This document shows positions 8,621 to 20,737 of a stretch of 64,000 nt of DNA, piece after piece. The position numbers were made by a program, and so were the translations under genes. The stretch is taken from assembly GCF_048771995.1 (NCBI RefSeq), contig NC_133063.1, forward strand, positions 68,763,514 to 68,827,513. Direction: 5' to 3'. Under the pieces are notes generated by a model. The model did no database searches. It worked only from the letters and a program-made list of their open reading frames with translations, and was not told the origin of the DNA. The stretch is from Taeniopygia guttata. Lineage: Eukaryota; Chordata; Aves; Passeriformes; Estrildidae. Position 1 is the stretch's first letter; each line of letters begins with the position of its first letter.

Positions 8621-11160
8621 CAAATCTTCAGTGCTTCCTTTCCCTTAAGGATGGGTCGTCACACTACAGCAGCTACGAAGATGGCTTTCATCCCCCTTTC
8701 CTCTAATACTGTCACAGCCAGGGTAACCATTTTAGATGGATCCAGAAATTCTTGCTGGCAGCTGCAGCTGGTCAGGGACCGTGCAAGATTGTGCTGTTCC
8801 AAACCTTCGTCTGTGGCTTCCATTTTGTGACTTACTGCTGTTGATTTTTTGATTGTTTTTTTGTTAATTCTGATAGCAGAATTATTGTTTTGCAGAATCC
8901 TCTCACATTAAAAAAAAAAAAAATCTCTGTATTACTACATACTGCCTGTCAAATGTACCTCTATCATACATAAGGAAACAGCAAAACAAATAAAAATACC
9001 CACAAGTGTAAATTCCTGGCAGAGAGAGGAAGTGGAAACACTGCATAAACATATCAATTCTTCTTCCCTTTCAGTGATATGAGAAAGATTTCAAAGCAAA
9101 ACTGGCGACTCTGTCAGCAAGTGTTTATTCCCATAAATCTGTAATGCTTAGGAAACTTAAAGCTGTTGATTGCACAAGTCACTCCTCCCATAGCTTTAGC
9201 AATGTATTACTGCCATGACTTGGTCTCTGCATCCAGCATATTTCCTGTTTCTTTACATATAGTTCATATTCACTCGCACAAATTTAGTACAATTTTTATC
9301 TTCCTGCTGCTGTTGTGTGCTTTTCCTGTTTGTTCACTGCAGGGCTGGCACCAGTTGCCTGCATCTGAAGAGCTGCTAATGTTTATAAATGAGACACCAC
9401 ATAGAGTAAGCAAGTCCCAGAAAATACTGATTTATTCTTCTCCTGCTTGTTTCCAGGTTAAATCACTTAGTTCTTCAGCATCCCATCTGTAAAAAAGGCT
9501 TATGAACTCACTAAGATAGGGAATATAGTACTGCTGCTTCTGTACGTGTCACATTTTCATGTGTGTTTCCTGCTTTAATGTGTTGACTTGCTGTAGCACC
9601 TAAATACTGTGGCTTTACCTGTTTAAAAAAATTATAATTTACAAAACTAAGTAGAAGTTCACTAAGAGAGGAAAGCGATAATGTAGAGTGGCTGAGGTGG
9701 AAATAGATACCAACAAGGACACACTGATGCACAACAGCAGCGGGGGCACACTCATTTGTCCCGGGTCTCTTACTCAGGTATGCTGCTGCAGTCAGCAATA
9801 CACCCCTCAGACATGCCTCACTGCTGCTGCCCTGGATGACACAGCCTAAATGTTCAGGTGACAACCCCAGTCTGCTCCTCTGCCTCTTGTCTATATCTGT
9901 AGCTGGCATTCTGTGTTCTTTTCCATTCCAGATGAAAGCAACACTAATGAGTGAAGGAAAGGGATTGCACAGGCACGTGAGCTCTTCCCTGGAAGCAGGA
10001 AGAGATTGCCTAGATGATGCTGATTATCCTACCCCTCAATTACCCTCTCTTTCCATTTACACATCCTTTCCTAGCATTGTGTGGCTGGCTGCAGTTGCAG
10101 GGTTGGCAAGTGGGGGAAAAAGAAAACCAAACAGGCAGAAATAGAGAAAGCAATGAGCAGGCAAGCATTTGGTCAGCCACAGCATGGCATTCTGATGGCT
10201 GAGAAAGTCTGCCAGGATGATAGGGTGCAAAGACACCTGAAATACAGAGCAGAATGGATCCTTTTGCTTACCTGCTTGCATTTGAATCCAAATAACTGAA
10301 ATGAGTGGAGACAAAGCATGGAGTGAATGTTGGTTCAGCTCTGCATAGATCTGGCATTTTGGAAAAGCTCTATCTCAGGATTAAAAAAAATTATATTCCA
10401 TTTTATATTTTTTTTGCCAGCCCTTCTTTACAAAGCACTGGTATGTGGAGAGGCAGACAGAAAAGAATCTTAATTCTCTTACTTGCTGAGTCACCCCTTA
10501 CAGTTTTGGCAGACACTGCAGTCAGTCAGTCTACCTTCAGCCCTATTACACAGCTTCTTGAGTGCCCTAAAACGATAAACAGGACATGTTGTTAATAATC
10601 ACCATTAGCAGTATTTTCCACATAGTCAACTTAGCTTCAGATGTCACTGGATGTTAAGGGAAGAGCCCAGCTGGACCCTTTGAAACATGCAAAATGGCAA
10701 AATTACTTAGTGAAATTCTGGGGTCATTGTTCAAGTAGGTCAGAACAAATGATCTTATAAGGCCTGTCCTGACCTTAAAAAACTACTATGAAAAATTCCT
10801 CATGAGGTAGGAATGAATCAACTGAGGCTTTAAATGATCATATAAATTCTTTAAAGCAATTTTAATTTAAAATTTATCTTTTTTAAACCAAGAAAAACAC
10901 ACATCCTCAATTCTGAAGCTGATTTGCTCAGTGAAAGAGCATTATAACTACAGTCGCCTATCCTGGAAAAGTCAGCACTCCTAAAAATGAAGGTTTGCAA
11001 AGACCCAGCTGCTCACTCCATTTTAATTATAGTTTTCTGTCATTAAAATCCTATTCTCAGGAAGCTGGTAACCAGAGCACTGTCAGGTAGATTGGATAGC
11101 ATTCTACTATGTTACTACAATCCTACTGACTGCTAAGTTTTCACATTTCTTCTTCTATCC
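8621..11160. other. Intergenic, no gene seen
   Basis: Only short, unconserved-looking open frames occur. One small CR1-like 3' end is annotated separately (10700-10800). Nothing else is recognised. Confidence 0.5.
10700..10800 (+). mobile_element. Old CR1-like 3' end
   Basis: The words AGGTCAGAACAAATGATC and CCTGACCTTAAAA resemble the 3' terminus of old CR1 subfamilies. The match is short and diverged. Confidence 0.4.
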
Positions 11161-13130
11161 ATAGAATCAGAGAATCATACAATATCTCAAGTTGGAAGGA
11201 ATTCATATGAATCAATGAATCCCAACCCCCACTCCTTGCAGGACTACCTGAAAATGGACCATATGACTAAGAGTGTTCTCCAGACAGTCCTTGAATTCTG
11301 ACAGTCTTGGTGCTGTGACCTCTTCCCTGGGGAGCACGATTCAATCACTGACCACCATCTCCATGAAGAACCTTTTCCCAGTGTCCAGTCTGAACTTTTC
11401 CTGATGTGGCTTCATTCCATTTCCCCATATCCTATCACTGGCACCAGAGAGAGGTGATTACCACATCTCACTGCACTGCCCACCTTGAGGAAGTTGTAGG
11501 TTGCCCTGAGGTCACCTCAATCTTTTCTTCTCCAAGCTGAGGAAACCAAACGGCCTCAGTCTTGCCACTGAGAATTTTCATTGTGACCACCTTGGTCACA
11601 CTCTTCTGGACACTCTAATAGTTCAATGTTCTCTTACTGTGGCACCCAGAGCTGCCTCCAGAACTCCAGGTGAGGCTGCCCCAGCTCAGAGCAGGACAAT
11701 CCCCACCATTGCCTGGCCGGCCATGCTGTGCCTGATGTCCCCAGGACACAGCTGGCCCTCCTGGCTGCCAGGACCCATGTTCAGCTTGCCACAGGACCCA
11801 AACCCCCAGATCTGTTTCCCCAGGCCTCTAGTCCTCAAATCTGCATGTACATCCAGGATTACCCTATCCCAAGTGGACAGTCTGACAACTGACCTTGTCT
11901 AGTTTCTAATGGTTGGTAGTTGCCCAAATTTACAATCTACCCACATATCTCTGCAGAGCATCTCTACCCTCAAGGGAGTCCACAACTTTTCCTAGTTTAA
12001 TAAAATCACCACACCTATTTAATGTACATTTGATCCCTGCATCCAGATTTTTATAAAAACATTACAGAGCACTGGTAAAATGGAGCCCTGAGGAACCTCT
12101 GGTTCCTGGCTGCCAGCCTGATGTAACAACATTTACCAAAACTCTTTGAGCCCAACCCACTAGCCAGTTGCTCACACAATGTATTATGGACTCAACTTGC
12201 TGTATGCCAGGCAGTTTATCCAGCAGGGTACTATGGCAGACAGTACCAAAAGCTCTGCTAAAATAAAACCAGTCCACATCTACTGGGTTCTCTTGGTCAC
12301 CTAAGGATGCTTTGACAAAAAAAGAAAATTAAATTGGTCAAACAGGACTTTTCCCTTGTAAGCCCATTCTCGCTGTGATGACTGCATTGTCTCTCAAACA
12401 ATGTTTTTCAGTAACTCCCAGAAATCCTTCCCTATGATTTTTACCACAGGCTGCAGTGCAAATGCCAGGTCTATTACTTTCAGAGTTTTCTTTTTATCCT
12501 TCTTCAAAACTAGGAAAAATTTCCAGGTTTGCTCTGGCTCATCTCCAGACTCACAAGACAAATTAAATATAATGGAGAGAGGTCCTGCCAAGTGCATCAG
12601 ACAGTTCTTCCATGGAAAGAATCCTATCTGGCCCCACACACATGTGTGCAGTCAACTGAAACAGCAAGTCTCATACAATTTCAGGACTGCCTGGGAGTCT
12701 ATCATTCCCCAAGTGACAGTCCTCCAACAAGGGGTTCTGAGGATCCCAGCCCATCATTGGTCTTGAAGACAGATGGTGAAGGTGGCATCATTCTCTGCTG
12801 TGTCTGAAATTTTATTTGAACCTCATCAAGCAATGGACCAAAGTTATCTCTGATCCTTTTTTTGCTGTTAGCACATAAAACCCAAAAAAGCCCTTTTTCT
12901 TTCCTTCACAGTTTGTCCTGCACAGCTTGAATTCTATCTGGGTTTTGGTCACACAGATTTTCTCCCCACAGAGATGAGTAGCATCTCTGCCATTCTCCCA
13001 TGTCACCTTGTTTCCACTGTTCATATGCTTTTCTTCTCCAAGTTCACTGCTCAGCCTAGCCAACCTTCTGCCCCATTGGCTTGACTTTCAACAGGTGTTT
13101 GGCTGCTCCTGCACTCTTAAAGGAGAGCTC
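11161..13130 (-). mobile_element. Long, degenerate CR1 LINE, reverse orientation
   Basis: It opens on the + strand with the reverse complement of the CR1 3' tail (ATAGAATCAGAGAATCATAC) and continues through the 3' UTR-like part (11200-11900) into reverse-transcriptase sequence. The minus strand encodes MDWFYFSRAFGTVCHSTLLD near 12277, the degenerate counterpart of the CR1 motif around DF-KAFDTV. Further reverse-complement CR1 text continues to about 13100. Many stops and frameshifts make it inactive. Several open frames of 60-120 codons here are relics or shadows. Confidence 0.8.
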
Positions 13131-15350
13131 TTGAAAAGGGACAAGCATATAAATCAAATAACTTAAAAAAAAAAAAAGATTCCCTAGAGACTTTACTAAC
13201 TAGTTCCTTAAGCAGCCCATAGTCTACTCTTACCCATACTAGACGACGAGCAACTATTACTAATGATGTTTATGAAGAAAAGCAGTGCACTAAATAAGGC
13301 AGATAAGGGGGAAAAGTGGGTCATTTGTAGTCATTTCATTTTCTTACGTGTCTAGACTGAGAAGCTAGCACCTCAGAACCAACTCCCAACTAAAAATAAA
13401 GAACATATATGAAATAATTTTATTTTAGCTATTTTATCAGTTAGAGACAAGTTTGAGCAGAGTGCAGCAGGTGCCCCAGAGTTCTGTTCCCAAGAATATT
13501 TAGGTCAAAGAGATTAGTCTGAGCAGACCAAAGCTAGTGATCTTCCTTGCTTTTCTTAGTAATGATGTCCAAGATCTGAGTCCATGTGAATGAGGAGCGG
13601 GTGTCTGACAGTCATGAAGTTCACCTTGTAGAAGGTCCTGCTGCTGCATCATGGCTTAAAAAATGATCTCTTGAATAGTGAGCAATAACTCTTACTGAAT
13701 ACTTCTCAGAAGTGAGACCAGGGATCTGACAAAAAGCAAACTTAAATGCTACAGCAGAGACTGTCTTGAGGAATATGGTTATGGTCTACTCTGGATCTCA
13801 ATGAAGAAAATTTCAAGGATTTTTGATTTTTTTGTAAAATGATGGTATTGTGAATTTTTCTTATATCTGAATCAGTTTGCTTAGGAGAAAGAAACAGCCT
13901 TGAAACTTGACATTAATTTGAGTTGAGGTTGCTGCACAAAAGACTCACCATGGCATGGTTTAATGCTCAAGGCAAACTGCAAAGCAGGTTAGTATCTCTA
14001 AAGAGGTGCTGACAATCCCTATTAATAGGGGCCTTGCCTTGTTTGCATCAAGAAAGAACATAGGCAGGGGAGACAAATTCACTTTCAAACAGAGTTAAAT
14101 ATGAATTACAAATAATTCAGGCCTCAAAGAAACCTTGAACAGTTTAGTGTGATCCACTCACTAGAAAACAGACTGAGAATAAAAGTATTGCAAAATGCTC
14201 AGCTATGGCATCTTCCATTTTGTCAAGAACTAGAAAATATAAATACAAAAGCTACAATTGGAGGTAAGGAAACAGGAAAAAAGAAAGAGACATTCTTATA
14301 GCAAATGCAATAGCTTCACACAGGACACTACCAAAACAACAGTATTGGGGTCTACAGGAGCAAGAGCCTGAGACCAGTGCAGAAGAGCAAAAGCTTGAGG
14401 ACAACAAAGTGAAAACACTGCAGCAGTGCTCTGGGACACACTGTCCCAGAACCCCATGTGAAAGAGAGCTGGAATTGGAAGGCAGGCTACTGAATTGCAG
14501 ATGGGAGGCCTTCCAGACCTCCAAGGATATTGCCAAAGCTAGTAGGTTTCCAATGCCTTGTCCCTTCCTGCACCAGGCTGGATGCAGATGGAATAACGAG
14601 CTGCTGCTTAGGAGTCAGGTGCTAAGAGCATGCATAAGGAACCTGCACTTTCTTGTGTGCATCCCATGATTTACAGGAGCTCCAGCTTTGCTGAAGTGCT
14701 CCCAGTGACAAGGGGAAATATCCTGGTTTTTGAGATGCTCATTGTAACAGGAATTGCTGATGCCAGCTCAAACAGAGCTGAAGATAAAACCTCCATCCAA
14801 ACACAGGGAAAGCATCTCTCCTGTCCTGCTGGTTACCCACTGCAGCTTTATTCTATACTAACACCACCTGAAAGAGAAACAAGAGTGACTTTATGCTGTT
14901 TCTCAGCAGCTCATGATGAGCTTGAAGCTGGAAACCCCTTCATACCCCTGCCCTTTTCTTCCACTGAGCCCAGCAGAACATTAGACCTGCAGTCCCAGAG
15001 TACATTCAAAGCTTTAGGTACAGACTGAAATAGTCCTCAGCTCTTAACCAATTGGAGGTATTCTAACTGTGAATAAATGAAATTACTTTTATTTGCTCAC
15101 CTTTTGAAAACATTTTAAGTGATACACCAGTGAGTTCCTGCCCTTTATCTGCATATCAATTATTCATTATTTTCATTAAAGAAAACCAAGCCATGCTATG
15201 AGGATGAAAGAAATCTGTACTGCTGTCTTTCTCTCTGCCCTCATACATTTTTATTTCAGATTACTTTTAATCTACATGTATTTGAAATAGGAAAATGTGT
15301 GGGTTTTATTATCAATAAAACTTTAGGAGATTTTCTCCCCTACTGATTTT
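13131..15350. other. Intergenic upstream of KCNV2
   Basis: No gene or recognisable repeat. Short open frames (for example 14252-14536 and 14630-15028) have no familiar domain and are taken as chance. Confidence 0.5.
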
Positions 15351-15359
15351 TCATAGATT

Positions 15360-15475
15360 TATGGATCCATAATCATTCACGTCACAGCCTAAGGGAAACG
15401 AGGCTTGAACGGGATAATAGCCTTTAAATCCCCTCCTCTAAGCACTCAGATCTTTGCTGTCAGCAAGATTAAAAC
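15360..15475 (+). promoter_or_regulatory. Candidate KCNV2 proximal promoter with photoreceptor-type motifs
   Basis: About 170-280 bases upstream of the KCNV2 open frame is a cluster of motif matches: TAATC at 15370-15374, a CRE-like CACGTCAC at 15378-15385, GGGATAATAG at 15411-15420, the 11-base palindrome TGCTGTCAGCA at 15455-15465 (it contains the NRL/MAF half-site TCAGCA) and GATTA at 15467-15471. CRX binds TAATCC/GGATTA-like sites, and KCNV2 is photoreceptor-enriched in vertebrates. No start site can be read directly, so this is inference from motifs and position. Confidence 0.35.
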
Positions 15476-15641
15476 GGCCAACAGCAGTCTTCATGTGTCT
15501 ATATCCCACACAGAGCTTTCACAACAACTGGAGTGGTGGCTGGCAGAGAGAAATATGCAGAACCACTGCTGTGCATAATTCTTCTGAGATAAAGAGAGAA
15601 GGAAACCAGGTTGCCAGCTTTTGCAGTGTTGAAAAGGACTG

Positions 15642-17138
15642 GTGTTAACTACTTGCTTGGGTGAATGCAAAGAGGGGAGAAGAGTAAGGAATAATATTAT
15701 GTTGCAGTTTAACAGTCAGCAAGAGTTTATTTTCCTAAAACATAAAGGCAGAGAGATGGAAGCACCAAACATCCTCCTGCAGCCCAGCAAGGGGAAGGAA
15801 AAGGAAGTCGTTCATGTAGACAAGCAGAGTGGCTCCTCTGCCACCACTCCCTTGAACACCCAACCCCTACTGCAACTAGGACCTGAGGGGAATTACAACT
15901 ATTATGTAGATGATGAAGATGAGGAAGATGAAGAGAAAGAACAAGAGAAATGGCCGTATGAAGATGCATTTAAGGGAGAAAGCAAGGCCTCATCATTTAT
16001 TCCTTTTTCCCCTGCTCTTTCCTCTAGATCCCCGGCCACATCATCTGCTCCATCCATACTGAACATCAATGTTGGTGGCCAAAGTTATCGCCTCACCTAC
16101 CAGGCAGTGGCCATCTACCCCAAGACCCGCCTGGGCCGCCTGGCTACCTCCACTGACCGTCGCTGCCAGCTGGGCTTGTGCGATGACTACGCTGCCCATG
16201 TAGATGAGTATTTCTTCGACCGCGACCCAGCTGTCTTCCAGCTGGTGTACAATTTCTATGCCTCGGGGGTGCTGCGGGTGAGGGACGAGCTGTGCCCCCG
16301 TAGCTTCCTGGAGGAGCTGAGCTACTGGGGTGTGCGTCTCAAATACACACCCCGCTGCTGCCGCATCTGCTTCGAGGAGCGCCGAGACGAGCTGAGTGAG
16401 CAGCTGAAGGTCCAGCGGGAGCTGCGCTCCCAGGCAGAGGCTGAGGAGAACGAGCAGCTCTTCCACCATATGCGCTACTACGGCCCTCAGCGCTGGCGCC
16501 TCTGGAACCTCATGGAGAAGCCCTTCTCCTCTGTCACTGCCAAAGTGATGGCAGTGGCCTCCAGCTTCTTCGTGCTGATCTCCGTGGTGGCCCTGGCACT
16601 CAACACAGTAGAGGAGATGCAGCAGGTAGACTGGAAGAGTGGGGATAGCCGGCCTGTCTTGGAGCATGTTGAGACCTTGTGCATTGCATTCTTCACATTG
16701 GAATACCTGCTGCGCTTGGTCTCTACCCCAGACCTGCGCCGCTTTGCCAGCAGTGCCCTCAATGCAGTAGACCTCATTGCCATCCTGCCCCTCTACCTGC
16801 AGCTGCTGCTTGAATGCTTTACTGACGATGACCAGCCCCGGGGTCGGGGTTCCCAACATGAGCACGATATCGAGAAGGTGGGACGGGTGAGCAAGGTAGG
16901 ACAAGTGCTTCGCATCATGCGCCTCATGCGCATCTTCCGCATCCTCAAGCTGGCCCGCCACTCCACAGGGCTGCGTGCCTTTGGCTTTACCTTGCGCCAG
17001 TGCTACCAGCAGGTGGGCTGCCTTTTGCTCTTCATTGCTATGGGCATCTTTGCCTTCTCTGCCATGGTCTACACAGTGGAGCACGATGTCTCCAGTACCA
17101 ACTTCACCAGCATTCCCCATGCTTGGTGGTGGGCCGCC
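15642..17138 (+). CDS. KCNV2: KCNV2 exon 1: Kv8.2 modifier subunit, N-terminus to pore helix
   Basis: Voltage-gated potassium channel subfamily V member 2. This silent subunit does not form channels alone; it co-assembles with Kv2-type subunits in photoreceptor membranes. Visible parts: an acidic N-terminal stretch ([15 protein letters not shown]) like that of mammalian Kv8.2; a T1 tetramerisation domain starting [12 protein letters not shown] (about 16060); the Kv8.2-type block [19 protein letters not shown]1 about 16545-16611; S2 about 16665-16722; S3 about 16761-16812; S4 with regularly spaced Arg ([17 protein letters not shown]); S5 about 17010-17081; pore helix HAWWWAA. The exon ends GCCGCC|GTAAGT at 17138/17139. 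The open frame has in-frame ATGs at 15642, 15699 and 15756. With exon 2 these give 590, 571 or 552 residues; human is 545, so a downstream ATG is plausible. Confidence 0.95.
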
Positions 17139-17296
17139 GTAAGTAAACACATCTTACCTTGCTGGGTAGCCAGAGACCTTCCCTTCCTTCCCCTCCCCTT
17201 CCCCTCTCCTCCCAGCTGGAGTTGCTGACAGTCTTGAAAACAACAGTCTCGGATCAGTGAACATCTGCTCTGAATTCTGAGCTTACAGGACATAAG

Positions 17297-17345
<49 letters not shown>

Positions 17346-20300
17346 ATTCGCCTCTCTGTAAGCTTAAATCAAGGCTTAATCAGGCAGGCAGTCTCAAAAT
17401 TCCCATATGCAGATAGTATTTTCACTTTTAAAGAAAAGGTGGGCAAAGACACAGGGAAAAAAAAGCGTTTCCCAGTTTAGTATCATTGTCAGCATTGCTA
17501 AAGCAATAGGGACAAAAATGCATGCATTCAACTCTGTAGTAAACAGGATTTTTGTTCTTATTCTGTATGTAGGTCTTTTGCGACCCATAAAATTGCAAAA
17601 TGACGAGACATAGTTTATTAACTATAGTCAGATCACTCGCACTTTAAAAGTGAAAGCTGTCCCAGAACTCTGGCTCTTAAAAATCCATTAGGACCAAGAG
17701 ATTGTGTTCTGCTGTAATGCAGAAGATGTGTGAATTTATAGAATCCTGAATTAAATCAAGGGATAGCTAGACATTGTTGATGCCAAGGGAAGGCACAGGA
17801 CCCACATCTTGGCTATCCATAACCCTAAGGCTCGCCCTAGACTATTGTCCCATACATTTTGTTTTGCAGCAGCTGATGCTGGCCTGCATAGTCTATTTTT
17901 GTGGGGGGCCCCAGGAGCACTTCTGATCCCTGGGCATGGCTATGGGTCAAGCTCTGTCCCAGTCATTTCCCTGGAGAAAGACACCCATGCAAATAGACTG
18001 GATAGGAGTTAAAACATCTCATGCTGGTTGATCAGCAAAGATACAGAATGCCCCAAGATGCATATGAGGCCCACCAAACAGTAATCCCAAACCATTCAAG
18101 GTCACTTCTCCTGGTCAGCCGTCCTGGAGCCCAAGGTCTGCACTTCCGGTTCTGCCATGGACAATGACGTGGTGGTTTACCACACATTTGCAGTGATTCA
18201 GCATGTGGCAGAAAAAAAGCCTTGTAGACAAGCATAGATGCACACAATTGTATATGCACACGCGCGTGTTACTGTGCTAAATACTGCTTTAAACTGGGCC
18301 ATGGAAAAATCAGTGGGTAAAGGAAAGAGTCCTGTAATGTGACCTTCATAGATCATCTGTAGGTGATATATAACGCTATGAAAACACTGGTGATTCATAC
18401 ATTGCTAAAATATTTTGTCTTCTGAACATGCAGGTTATATGCAAAATTGATGTGGCTCATTTTTGCAAACTGGTGATACCATAATCATTTAGATATTCTT
18501 AATAAACTTATATGGCTAGGTGAAAAAGATCTGTTTAGCTGAGCAAATACCTTCAAAACAGGAGCTGTATCATGCACATTGCAATTCCAAAGCATAAAAC
18601 ACTTTTTAAAGTTATTCATTCTTTAGGACTGTAAATTAAAATATTTAGATAATTCCAATTTTATAAAAAGCCAACAGCATTCACCAGCTCACACACGCAG
18701 GAGAAGAAGCATCCCTCCTGAACTGTTACAGGCAATGTGTAAGTCTATGCCAGTGGTACAGAACCTTATCACAGGATAATGTTTTTGTCCTGGCTAGTGG
18801 AGATAAACATCTTGCCTTCATCTCAGTATTTATTTTTGGAGATATTTATCCTGTATTATCATTCAAATCCAGTGACTTAATTTCCATTAAACCAAAACAC
18901 TAATCCTTTTTATTCCACAGGAAGCACCAGGTGCATCCTAAAAATGTGCTCACCAGGCTGTCTCATGTACTCTAATGTTTTCTTCATTTAAAATACCATT
19001 CTATTTACCATTTTAATAGATGACAAACTACACAGTGACCTTCTGAAGACTTATTTCAGTGTTAAAGCCACAAGGGGATTACAATGAAAGTCCTACTGTC
19101 TGTGGCTTATTTTTGTCAGAATTTTAGGTTACTGTTTAGTAGAGATACACAGTGCGTTAAGACTGTGAAAAAAAATAATTAAAATTCACTGGCTGAAAAA
19201 GATCCCTTGCACAGACTAGAAAGTGACAGCAACATGCATGTTTTACCTGTGAGGGAAAAAAAGTAAGTTCTATTTACTCAGTATAAAAAATATTAAACAT
19301 CAAAATATGTTCAGTGACACTAAATAAATTAGGAGTTATCTCAGGTTGACTGTTTGACATTTTTCAAATGTAGCATCTCCATAATCAAACATTCATTAAT
19401 TTTTGATCTGAATTTTACAATGGAAGTATTTCAGTACTTGGTGTAGCACTGGACCCATAAAAGAGTTCTCTCATATATCCATAGGCTAGAAAGAGAAAAT
19501 TATATTGGCTGAGAAGAAAAATGTAAAGGTATGTACACAGTGAGCTGGCAAAGTGTTCAGAATCATGTAAAATAAGTACACTGAACACCATCACTCTTTA
19601 AAAAAAGCCCCAAAACAAATCCAACAACCAAAGCTGAAACATTTTCAGCAACCCCTAAATCCTTCTTCAAAGGGAAATTCAGCAAAAATTACCTACCTGT
19701 GTACTTATTTAACACTATAACTATACATGTTGCAACCATACACTGCAAGCAAAACCTTCCAGGCTACAGTGCCTTGTGGGTATGTAACCATTAAAGGAGA
19801 TTTTATATAGAAACTTTGAAGTTCTGGGTAATTTCTTCCTATAATGCAAATAGGAAAATTTATTTCATAATTAATTGAAGGTTTTTGTGTGTTTTTCACT
19901 AGTTCCTAAAATATCTATAAAAACAAAGGTAAAACTCAAAATACAACCCACAGAATAAGTCCCAAATACTGGGTTTTATCAGCACAGTGGATTTAGAAAC
20001 AGGACATCTGTTCCAAGTGACATGATGAGGGAGCAGGTTTGCAGCTATCAGTGGATTTGCATAGTAAGGGAGCCACATCTATCCTCTCTGTACAGCCAAG
20101 CAAACTCACCCTCTGGACACTCTAGTGTGGAAATTGTCTCGAAATTCCCTCTGCAAGGCAAAAATCTAAAAATCCTACTGAATGGTGTCAAACCGTTGTC
20201 TTTCTTTGCTTCACGAGAGGGTTTGGTTTTTTTAAATTAGGGATATTCTGCATAAGAAAGCTAGTAGACACACACACAAAAAAAAAAAAATCAAAAACCC

Positions 20301-20461
20301 AAACAGAAACAAAAAAACCCCACAAACAAACCACAGCAGACTATTTTAGACTTACAATGCAAATTAAAAAAGAGCTAACTGTAACATTGTCCCTGATCAG
20401 TGAACATATCTGTCTATGTATTTCTTCTCAGCTAATAAACTGCGTGTTGGTTTGCCTGTAG
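17139..20461 (+). other. KCNV2 intron 1
   Basis: A GT-AG intron of 3323 bases with donor GTAAGT at 17139 and acceptor TTTGCCTGTAG ending at 20461. It interrupts the pore loop between WWWAA and [10 protein letters not shown]. It contains a CA microsatellite and an A-rich tract around 20270-20335, and no other recognisable feature. Confidence 0.9.
17301..17343. repeat. (CA)n dinucleotide microsatellite
   Basis: About 21 uninterrupted CA units, preceded by a GCACG variant, within the KCNV2 intron. The minus-strand frame reading repeated Val-Cys is an artefact of this repeat. Confidence 0.95.
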
Positions 20462-20737
20462 GTCAGCATCTCTACAGTGGGATATGGAGATATGTGTCCA
20501 GAAACTCACCTTGGACGCCTGTTTGCTTTTCTCTGCATTGCTTTTGGAATAATCCTGAATGGCATGCCCATCTCCATCCTCTACAACAAATTCTCAGACT
20601 ATTACAGCAAGCTGAAGGCCTACGAGTACACAGCTCTCAAGAAAGAAAGAGGAAAGGTTGACTTCACACGGAGAGCCGTGAGGAAAATATCTGAGTGCTG
20701 TGGAGAAGTTGCATCCCACCCTTTGTCACAGCAATGA
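20462..20737 (+). CDS. KCNV2: KCNV2 exon 2: selectivity filter, S6 and C-terminus
   Basis: Continues exon 1 in phase 0 with [14 protein letters not shown]. The potassium selectivity filter TVGYGD is at 20474-20491. S6 follows ([20 protein letters not shown], about 20513-20580). It carries NGMPIS instead of the PVP kink of conducting Kv subunits, a hallmark of electrically silent Kv8 subunits. The conserved post-S6 segment [20 protein letters not shown] leads to a stop at 20735-20737. It contributes 91 residues, consistent with the two-exon structure of KCNV2 in mammals. Confidence 0.95.
   Translation, partial: VSISTVGYGDMCPETHLGRLFAFLCIAFGIILNGMPISILYNKFSDYYSKLKAYEYTALKKERGKVDFTRRAVRKISECCGEVASHPLSQQ

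Noticed and set aside
16041-17150. 369-codon minus-strand frame opposite KCNV2 exon 1
   Set aside because: Antisense shadow of a GC-rich coding exon; the + strand encodes the conserved channel.
17069-17347. Minus frame with repeated Val-Cys
   Set aside because: Translation of the CA microsatellite.
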